Of a DNA stretch of 64,000 nucleotides, positions 57,445 through 64,000 are shown in pieces; position 1 is the stretch's first letter, and each line of letters opens with the position of its first letter. Under the pieces are notes generated by a model. It saw only the letters and a program-made list of their open reading frames with translations. It was not told the origin of the DNA and made no database searches. The position numbers and the translations under genes were made by a program. The DNA lies in the NCBI RefSeq assembly GCF_019977355.1, contig NZ_AP024655.1, positions 2,790,001 through 2,854,000 on the forward strand. The letters run 5' to 3'. Source of the stretch: Arthrobacter sp. NicSoilB8. GTDB taxonomy: Bacteria > Actinomycetota > Actinomycetes > Actinomycetales > Micrococcaceae.

Positions 57445-60400
57445 ATGATGAGCGCCATCCTCCGCTGGGTCCTGCAGTTCCGGATCCTGGTCCTGGCCGC
57501 GGCGGCGGGAATCCTGGCCCTCGGACTCACCAGCCTGCCGAGCATGTCCGTGGACGCCTTTCCGGAATTTGCCCCGCCGCAGGTGGAGATCCAGACCGAA
57601 GCACTGGGGCTCTCGGCCGCCGAGGTTGAGCAGCTCATCACCTCCCCCATGGAGGCCGACCTGCTGAACGGGGTGGCCTGGGTGGAAGCCATCCGGTCCA
57701 AGTCCGTGCCCGGCCTGTCATCCATCCAGATGGTCTTCAAACCGGGGACGGACCTTTTCCGCGCACGCCAACTGGTCTCGGAACGGCTCACCCAGGCGCG
57801 CGCACTGCCCAACGTTTCGGCAGCACCGGTACTGATGCAGCCACTGTCCTCCACCAGCCGCGTCATGATGATCCGGCTGACCTCAAAGGACATGTCGGCC
57901 ATCGACATGTCCGTCCTGGCCCGGTGGACCATGAAGCCCGGGCTCCTGGCCGTGCCCGGCGTGGCGAACGTGGCCATCTGGGGCCAGCGCGACCAGCAAC
58001 TCCAAGTCCTGGTGGACCCCGCGCAGCTCCAGGCCAAGGGCGTCACGCTGGACGAAGTCATCAAGACGACCGGCAACTCCGTCTGGGTTTCGCCCTTGAG
58101 CTACCTTGAGGCATCGACACCGGGCACCGGCGGCTTCTTCGAGACGGGCCACCAGCGGATCGGCGTCCAGCATGTCCTGCCGATCACCACGCCGGAGGAT
58201 CTGGGCCAGGTGCCCATCGAGGGCCCGGCCGGGAACATCCTGCTCAAAGACGTGGCCACCGTGGCTACAGACCACCAGCCGCTGATTGGCGACGCCCTGC
58301 TCAGCAAGGAAGCGGAATTGTTGCTGGTCATCGAGAAGTTCCCCGAGACGAACACCATGGACGTGACCCGGGGCGTCGACGAGGCATTGCGTGCACTCCA
58401 GCCCGGCCTGCCCGGAGTCACGATCGACACCAGCGTCTACCGGCAGGCGTCCTTCATCGACGAAGAGGTCGGGACGCTCGGCATCGCGCTGCTGATTACG
58501 CTGCTGCTGATCGTTGCCTTGTTCGGCGCCTTCTTCCACTCCTGGCGCACGGCCCTGATCAGCCTCATTACGATTCCGGTGTCGCTGACCGCGGCGGCGC
58601 TGGTGCTCGATTGGCGCGGCACCGGGATGAACACCATGGTCCTGGCCGGCATGGTGCTGGCCCTGGCGGTCATAGTGGGCGATGTCGCGGAGGACCTCAA
58701 CGGCATTGCCCGGGCACGGAACGCCGGCCCCGGGTCCGGGTCCGGGAAAGAAACCGCCGACGGCGGGACAGACGCCGCGCCCGCGCAAGACCGGCAACGC
58801 CGCGAATCAGTCATCCCGGAGGCCCTGCGGACAGTGCGCACGCCGATCCTCTACGCGCTGCTGATCATGGCGCTGGCCGTCACGCCTGCGCTCTTCATTG
58901 CGGGCGAGAACGGCGCTCTCTTCGGCCCCTTGGTCCAGAGCTTCCTCATCGCCCTGGTTGTGGCAATGATTGTCGCCCTCACCGTCACGGCCGCGCTCGC
59001 GTTCGTCCTTCCTGCCGGTTCCGGGGCACCGGACCGCCGCCCCCTGAAGCGGCTTGAAGGCGGTTACGGCCGGTTCGTGACGCGCCTGGCAGGGAAGACC
59101 CGGTGGGTGTTCGCCGCCGCCGCGGTTGTGGCGCTGGCCGGACTCGCCCTCGCTCCCCAGTTGACCGGCAGCCGTCCCGTGGTACCGGTGCTGGCGGACA
59201 AGACCCTGGTGGTGCACTGGAACGCGATTGCCGGCACCTCCGACCAGGAAATGAGCCGCATCACCGAGGCGGCCGCCGTCGAGCTGCGTGCCCTGCCGGG
59301 CGTGGCCAATGTCGGCGGGCACATCGGGCGCGCCATCACCTCCGATCAGGTTGGCGACGTCAGCTCCGGCGAACTGTGGGTGACCGTGGCCGCCGACGCG
59401 TCGTACGCGGATACGGCCGCCGCCGTCGACCGGGTGATCGCCGGCTATCCGGGCCTGAGCAGCAAAATCTCCACGTACCCGCAGGAACGCATCGACCAGA
59501 TCCGGGAAGAAGGGGACAGCGGTTTTGCCGTCCGGGTCTTTGGACTCGACCCCGCGATCCTGCGGCAGAAGGCTGCGGAGGTCCAGCGGATCCTGGAACA
59601 CACGGACGGGGTCGTTAATCCCCACGTCGACCTGCCCGCCGAACAGCCGATCGCCGAGGTCAAGGTGAACCTGGCCGCGGCCCAAAAGGCCGGAGTCGTC
59701 CCCGGTGACGTGCGGCGCGCGGCCGCCGCCCTGGTGCAGGGCATTGAAGTCGGGAACCTCTACGAACAACAGAAAGTCTTCTCGGTCATCGTGAAGGGGA
59801 CTGAAGCCACCCATAACAGCCTGGACAGCCTCCGAAACCTGATCATCGACACCCCCAACGGCGGGCATGCCCGCCTCGGCGACGTCGCGCAGGTGACCAT
59901 GGTGGCGAATGAGTCCGTCATCCTGCATGATGACACTTCCCGGCGCATCGATGTCAAAGCCGACATCCAGGGCCGCCCGCTGGGCGATATCCAGCGTGAT
60001 ATCGACGCGGGCCTGCAGCAGATGCAGTTCCCGATGTCCTATCACGCGGAGATCCTCACCCAGTACGCCCAGCAGCAAAGCAACTACCAGTGGCTCTGGC
60101 TGCTCGCGGCGGTTGCCGCGGCGGGCATCCTCGTGCTGCTGCAGACGGCGACGAGGAGCTGGCGGCTCGCCGCCCCGCTCCTCCTGGGCCTGATCCTGGC
60201 GCTGTCCGGCGGCGTGCTGGCCGCCCAGGTCACGGGCGGCGTCAACTCGCTGGTCGCCCTGGTTGCCTTCGCCGCGGTCCTGGGAATCGCTGTCCGCGGC
60301 GCCCTCCTGCTGACGGGCCATGTCAGGAGCCTGCGTGCCGCGGACGCCTCGGCGCCGTGGCCGGCCCTGGTGGTCCGCGGAACCAGGGAGCGTTTGGGAC

Positions 60401-60645
60401 CCGTGGTGGTTTCTACCCTGATTACCGGCCTGGCGCTGCTCCCGCTGGTCCTTGCCGGCGGCGTCGTCGGAACGGAAATCATCCAGCCGCTTGCCGTGAT
60501 CATCTGGGGCGGCCTGCTGACAACAACTTTCTTCACCCTGGTTGTTGTGCCCGCCGTGCTGCTTGGCTACGAGCCGAAGCAAGCCCTGAGCGAGCGGACC
60601 GGCCCGGGTACGGCTGAACGAACTGAAAGCCAGGATGCGTCATGA
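57445..60645 (+). CDS. Heavy-metal-type RND efflux permease, first copy (degenerate relay)
   Basis: A 1,066-residue RND permease of the CzcA/CusA (HME) type: SVDAFPEFAPPQVEIQTEAL at the porter entry, a second porter region (about 580-830) and twelve membrane helices. The TM4 relay, normally D-x6-E in V-D-D/G-A-x-x-x-V-E-N, reads VGDVAEDLNG here, with G and N at the two positions, and the usual RNGILL motif of TM11 is AVRGALLL. It may not couple protons on its own. ATG at 57445 or 57448 is likely; GTG 57436 is an alternative. Its stop overlaps the next gene by 4 bp. Confidence 0.87.
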   Translation: MMSAILRWVLQFRILVLAAAAGILALGLTSLPSMSVDAFPEFAPPQVEIQTEALGLSAAEVEQLITSPMEADLLNGVAWVEAIRSKSVPGLSSIQMVFKPGTDLFRARQLVSERLTQARALPNVSAAPVLMQPLSSTSRVMMIRLTSKDMSAIDMSVLARWTMKPGLLAVPGVANVAIWGQRDQQLQVLVDPAQLQAKGVTLDEVIKTTGNSVWVSPLSYLEASTPGTGGFFETGHQRIGVQHVLPITTPEDLGQVPIEGPAGNILLKDVATVATDHQPLIGDALLSKEAELLLVIEKFPETNTMDVTRGVDEALRALQPGLPGVTIDTSVYRQASFIDEEVGTLGIALLITLLLIVALFGAFFHSWRTALISLITIPVSLTAAALVLDWRGTGMNTMVLAGMVLALAVIVGDVAEDLNGIARARNAGPGSGSGKETADGGTDAAPAQDRQRRESVIPEALRTVRTPILYALLIMALAVTPALFIAGENGALFGPLVQSFLIALVVAMIVALTVTAALAFVLPAGSGAPDRRPLKRLEGGYGRFVTRLAGKTRWVFAAAAVVALAGLALAPQLTGSRPVVPVLADKTLVVHWNAIAGTSDQEMSRITEAAAVELRALPGVANVGGHIGRAITSDQVGDVSSGELWVTVAADASYADTAAAVDRVIAGYPGLSSKISTYPQERIDQIREEGDSGFAVRVFGLDPAILRQKAAEVQRILEHTDGVVNPHVDLPAEQPIAEVKVNLAAAQKAGVVPGDVRRAAAALVQGIEVGNLYEQQKVFSVIVKGTEATHNSLDSLRNLIIDTPNGGHARLGDVAQVTMVANESVILHDDTSRRIDVKADIQGRPLGDIQRDIDAGLQQMQFPMSYHAEILTQYAQQQSNYQWLWLLAAVAAAGILVLLQTATRSWRLAAPLLLGLILALSGGVLAAQVTGGVNSLVALVAFAAVLGIAVRGALLLTGHVRSLRAADASAPWPALVVRGTRERLGPVVVSTLITGLALLPLVLAGGVVGTEIIQPLAVIIWGGLLTTTFFTLVVVPAVLLGYEPKQALSERTGPGTAERTESQDAS

Positions 60646-61106
60646 ACTCCACACCGCCGCGGGGCAGCAGGATCCGGGCATTCATCATCGGGGCGTTGTT
60701 GACGGTGTTCACGGCAGTGGGCGTCGCCGGCTGCGCCCAGACCCCGGCAGCCGCCCCGGCCGAAGGTGAACCGGCAGTGGTCACCGAAGTGCCCGGCACG
60801 GACCTTCACCGGATCACCCTGACCGAGCACGCCGTCGAACGGGTCGGCATCAAAACGGCGACGACTGCGGTTGATCCCCAGTCCGGGAAGCTCACCGTGC
60901 CCTACGGGGCCATACTGTACGACAGCACGGGCAAGGCCTGGGTCTACACCAACCCCGAACCCCGGGTCTACGTCCGCCAGTCCATAACTATCCAGCGCAT
61001 CAACGGCGACGCCGCCGTCCTGACGGACGGGCCGCCGGCAGGGACCGTGGTGGTCACGACAGGGGCCGAGGAACTTCTCGGCGCCGAATTCGACACAGGC
61101 GAGTGA
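60642..61106 (+). CDS. Short lipoprotein adaptor (truncated membrane fusion protein)
   Basis: A 154-residue lipoprotein: signal with lipobox VAGC (about C31), then a beta-barrel resembling the distal barrel and membrane-proximal domain of CusB-type adaptors (GIKTATTAVDPQSGKLTVPY, GAILYDSTGKAWVYTN). The coiled-coil hairpin that normally docks an outer-membrane channel is missing. ATGA overlap with the first pump and 1-bp gap to the second pump show that all three are one operon. This short adaptor fits a cell without an outer membrane. Confidence 0.8.
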   Translation: MNSTPPRGSRIRAFIIGALLTVFTAVGVAGCAQTPAAAPAEGEPAVVTEVPGTDLHRITLTEHAVERVGIKTATTAVDPQSGKLTVPYGAILYDSTGKAWVYTNPEPRVYVRQSITIQRINGDAAVLTDGPPAGTVVVTTGAEELLGAEFDTGE

Positions 61107-61107
61107 C

Positions 61108-64000
61108 ATGCGCTGGCTCATCGGGATCAGCCTCCGTTTCAGGACGGTCGTCGTCGCCCTCGCATGCGCCGTGATGCTGCTCGGTTCCCTGCAGTTGAGT
61201 GCCGCGTCCGTGGATGTCTTCCCCGAGTTCGCGCCGCCCCGCGTGGAAATCCAGACCGCGTGCCTGGGACTGACCGCCCAGGAGGTCGAGGAACTCGTCA
61301 GTGTGCCGATCGAGGCCGCCGTGTCCGGCATGCCGGGTCTGGATGAGATCCGGTCAAAGTCCGTGCCGCAACTGTCATCGATCGTGCTGCTGTTCCATCA
61401 GGGCACGGACCTGCTCAACGCCCGCCAGCTTGTATCGGAGCGGATGGCCTCGGTGACCGCGGCGCTGCCCACCTGGGCGGCCCCGCCGGTGATGCTCCAG
61501 CCGCTGTCCGCGACCAGCCGCGTGATGAAGATCGGGATGACATCCTCGGAACACTCGCTCATCGAGATGTCCATGCTGTCCTACTGGACCATCCGGGCCC
61601 GGCTGCTAAGGGTCCCCGGGGTGGCCAACGTCGCCATTTGGGGCGAGCGGCTCCAGATGCTGCAGGTCCAGGTCGAGCCGGACAAGCTCAAGGCCCAGAA
61701 CGTCTCCCTCAACCAGGTCATGGAAGTCACCGCCGGCGCCCTCGACGCCGGGCTGCTGAAATACTCACCCGGACGGTTCATCGGCACGGGCGGCTTCATC
61801 GACAGCCCGTCCCAGCGCATGGGCGTCCGCCACGTCCAGCCGATCCAGACTCCCGCTGACCTGGCCCAGGTGACCATCCGGGAAAAGGACGGCGTGGCTC
61901 TGCATCTGGGAGATGTGGCCCAGGTTGTGGAGGACCATCAGCCGCTCATTGGTGATGCCGTGATCAACAACGGACACGGACTCATGCTGATCGTCGAAAA
62001 GCTGCCATGGGGTAACACCCTGGACGTGACCCGGGGAGTTGAGGAGGCCCTGCACGAGCTGCAGCCGGGCCTGAGCGGCATCCACTTCGACACCACAATC
62101 TTCCGCCCCGCCAGCTTCGTTGAGGAGGCGATCTCCAACCTCAGCGTCGCGCTGCTGCTGGGCTGCCTGCTTGTCGTCATGATCCTCATCGCCTTCCTCT
62201 TCCAATGGCGCACGGCCCTGATCAGCATCATCGCCATCCCGTTGTCCCTGCTCACCGCCGCACTGGTGCTCTATTTCACGTCCAGCGCGATCAACACAAT
62301 GGTCCTCGCGGGGCTGGTCATCGCCGTGGGCGTCGTGGTGGATGACGCGATCATCGACGTCGAGAACATCATGCGCCGGCTCCGGCAGCGCCGGGCCCAG
62401 GGCATTAATGGCTCCGGCAGTGATGAATCGGCGTCCTCGGTGGTCCTGAAAGCCTCCCTGGAGATGCGGAGTCCGATCGTCTACGCCACCTTGATCATCG
62501 TGGTCGCCGCCGTGCCGATCTTCTTCCTCGACGGGCTGACCGGCGTCTTCTTCCGGCCGCTGGCCGTCGCCTACACCCTTGCGGTCCTTGCCTCCATGCT
62601 CGTGGCGCTGACCGTCACGCCGGCCCTGGCCCTGATCCTGCTGGGCAACGCCAAACTGGAAGAACGCGACCCGCCGCTGGTCCGCGTGCTCAAACGCGGC
62701 TACCACACGGCCCTGTCCAAGGCCATGAACCGGCCCCGGTACGGCTACGTGGGCTTTGGCGTGCTGGCGACGGTGGGCCTGGTCATTGCTCCCCTGATGG
62801 GCTCGTCCCTGTTCCCCACGTTCAAGGAAAGAGACTTCCTGATGCACTGGATCTCGGAACCGGGAACCTCTGCCGCGGAGGAGTACAGGATCGCCCAGCG
62901 CGGCTGTGAGGAGTTCCTCAAGGTTCCGGGCGTCCTGAACTGCGGCACGCACATCGGGCAGGCCTTCGCCGCGGACGAGATCGTCGGGGTCAACGCCGGC
63001 GAGCACTGGATCAGCATCGACAGGCACGCCGACTACGACAAGACGGTGGCCGCCGTCGAGGAAGTGGTTGCCGGCTACCCGGGACTGCACCGTGACGTCC
63101 AGACCTACCTGAAGGAGCGGATTGAAGAAGTCATCACCGGTGCCAGCGAGCCGATCCTGGTCCGGGTCTACGGAGATGACCTCAACGTACTCCGGGAGGA
63201 GGCACAGCGGGTCAAGGCAATCATGGACCAGATCGAGGGCACCGAGAACGCGCACGTGTCCCTCGAGGTGGAGGTCCCCCAGATCGCCGTCACGGTGAAC
63301 CTTGCCGCGGCACAAAAGTTCGGGCTTAAGCCCGGTGACGTCCGGCGCGCGGCCGCCACCCTCGTGGCCGGTGAGGAGGTCGGGGACGTCTTCCGGGACG
63401 GCCGTGCCTACGACGTCCAGGTCTGGAGCACCCCGGCGACCCGCTCCAGTGTCACCAGCATCGAGGACCTGCCCATCGACACGCCGAGCGGACAGCGGGT
63501 CCGCCTTGCCGACGTCGCGACCGTGAGCCTGCAGCCGACGCCAAACCAGATCGACCGCACCAACGGGTCCCGCCGGGTGGAAACGGGTGCCTTCCTGGCC
63601 CAGGGAGCAGACCTGGGAACCGTGGTCAGCGAGCTGAAGTCGCGGCTGGAGAAACTGGATCTACCGACCGGCTACAGCGTGCAGCTGCTCGGCGAGTACA
63701 CCGAACGTGAGGCAGCGGCGAACCGCCTGATGATCTACTCCCTGGCTGCACTGGCTGTGATCCTCCTGCTGCTGCAGGCGTCTTTCCGGAGCTGGCGGCT
63801 GGCAGTGCTGTCGCTGCTCACGCTGCCCGTAGCCTTGGTAGGCGGGGTCATCGCCGCGTACCTGACCGGCGGAGTCCTGTCCCTTGGATCCCTCGTCGGA
63901 TTCCTCACGGTGATGGGGATCGCGGCGCGCAACGGCATCCTGCTGATCAACCACTGCCAGCATCTGGAAACCTATGAAGGCGAGGCGTTTGGCCGCACCC
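61108..64000 (+). CDS. Heavy-metal-type RND efflux permease, second copy (3' end outside window)
   Basis: An open frame of 964 codons reaching the window edge. It has the HME-RND features: SVDVFPEFAPPRVEIQTACL, LVSERMASVTAALP, TM4 relay VVVDDAIIDVENIMRR with the standard Asp and Glu, and a normal AARNGILLINH near the end. It is about 40-50 % alike by eye to the first pump and retains the proton-relay residues the first lacks. The ATG at 61108 is one base after the adaptor stop. It probably exports a metal or small molecule as a homo- or hetero-oligomer with the first pump. Confidence 0.9.
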   Translation, partial: MRWLIGISLRFRTVVVALACAVMLLGSLQLSAASVDVFPEFAPPRVEIQTACLGLTAQEVEELVSVPIEAAVSGMPGLDEIRSKSVPQLSSIVLLFHQGTDLLNARQLVSERMASVTAALPTWAAPPVMLQPLSATSRVMKIGMTSSEHSLIEMSMLSYWTIRARLLRVPGVANVAIWGERLQMLQVQVEPDKLKAQNVSLNQVMEVTAGALDAGLLKYSPGRFIGTGGFIDSPSQRMGVRHVQPIQTPADLAQVTIREKDGVALHLGDVAQVVEDHQPLIGDAVINNGHGLMLIVEKLPWGNTLDVTRGVEEALHELQPGLSGIHFDTTIFRPASFVEEAISNLSVALLLGCLLVVMILIAFLFQWRTALISIIAIPLSLLTAALVLYFTSSAINTMVLAGLVIAVGVVVDDAIIDVENIMRRLRQRRAQGINGSGSDESASSVVLKASLEMRSPIVYATLIIVVAAVPIFFLDGLTGVFFRPLAVAYTLAVLASMLVALTVTPALALILLGNAKLEERDPPLVRVLKRGYHTALSKAMNRPRYGYVGFGVLATVGLVIAPLMGSSLFPTFKERDFLMHWISEPGTSAAEEYRIAQRGCEEFLKVPGVLNCGTHIGQAFAADEIVGVNAGEHWISIDRHADYDKTVAAVEEVVAGYPGLHRDVQTYLKERIEEVITGASEPILVRVYGDDLNVLREEAQRVKAIMDQIEGTENAHVSLEVEVPQIAVTVNLAAAQKFGLKPGDVRRAAATLVAGEEVGDVFRDGRAYDVQVWSTPATRSSVTSIEDLPIDTPSGQRVRLADVATVSLQPTPNQIDRTNGSRRVETGAFLAQGADLGTVVSELKSRLEKLDLPTGYSVQLLGEYTEREAAANRLMIYSLAALAVILLLLQASFRSWRLAVLSLLTLPVALVGGVIAAYLTGGVLSLGSLVGFLTVMGIAARNGILLINHCQHLETYEGEAFGRT

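Noticed and set aside
58807..60582. 591-codon minus-strand frame within the first RND pump
   Set aside because: It is an antisense shadow of a clearly homologous membrane protein gene.

Overview
The window is GC-rich, densely coded actinobacterial DNA, most likely from Arthrobacter or a close Micrococcaceae relative. The main evidence is mycothiol chemistry (a CGYC mycoredoxin and a mycothiol-dependent formaldehyde dehydrogenase), GAF-ANTAR regulators, a fused AccD/AccA-type carboxyltransferase, an IdeR/DtxR-type iron box, twin-arginine signals, and several protein families typical of Arthrobacter (DUF6325, DUF5671, DUF5129, DUF1918). The species is inferred, not proven. No rRNA, tRNA or CRISPR array was recognised.

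Layout. 1-1.7 kb: the 3' part of kdpD and all of kdpE (potassium sensing), facing a decayed CocE-type hydrolase. 2.6-6.3 kb: SRAP protein, mycoredoxin, mycothiol-dependent formaldehyde dehydrogenase with a metallo-beta-lactamase partner, and a DinB-like protein. 6.3-12.2 kb: a regulatory island with three GAF-ANTAR proteins, a small acidic protein and a DosR-like regulator whose receiver looks non-canonical; an insertion sequence sits inside it. 12.4-14.3 kb: an orphan AAA ATPase and two gene relics. 14.5-19.6 kb: antiporter, DUF1254 protein, two paralogous proteins of unknown function, a tiny Arg/Asp-repeat protein and a DUF6325 protein. 20.2-23.1 kb: a lipoprotein gene whose start codon has been cut off from its ribosome binding site by a complete IS3-family element.

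23.7-30.6 kb: an MprF-like aminoacyl-lipid synthase divergent from an esterase, a MacB-type ABC exporter and a small lipoprotein. 30.7-36.8 kb: a broken esterase, then an iron-controlled divergent pair. On one side is an adenylation/carrier/membrane-acyltransferase fusion with an IdeR-like box at its start. On the other is efeO-efeB behind a palindromic operator and a long C-rich leader; no efeU is present. 37-39 kb: DUF1540 protein, a GNAT gene with an internal stop, a carboxylesterase. 39.2-44.5 kb: a GntR regulator divergent from a MatC-type carrier, a CaiB/BaiF CoA-transferase and the AccD/AccA fusion, which together look like a pathway for uptake, CoA activation and decarboxylation of malonate or a similar diacid.

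44.5-57.2 kb: lipoate-protein ligase family protein, thioesterase, an endonuclease/exonuclease/phosphatase protein that seems to start at CTG, three secreted phosphoesterases, a 2-oxoglutarate oxygenase-like enzyme and a group of membrane proteins. 57.4-64 kb: two tandem heavy-metal-type RND pumps flanking a very short lipoprotein adaptor, an unusual arrangement for a Gram-positive cell; the second pump runs off the window.

Two themes recur. There are five decayed or interrupted genes and two insertion sequences. There are also many short tandem duplications (9 to 18 bp), three of them in a single operon.
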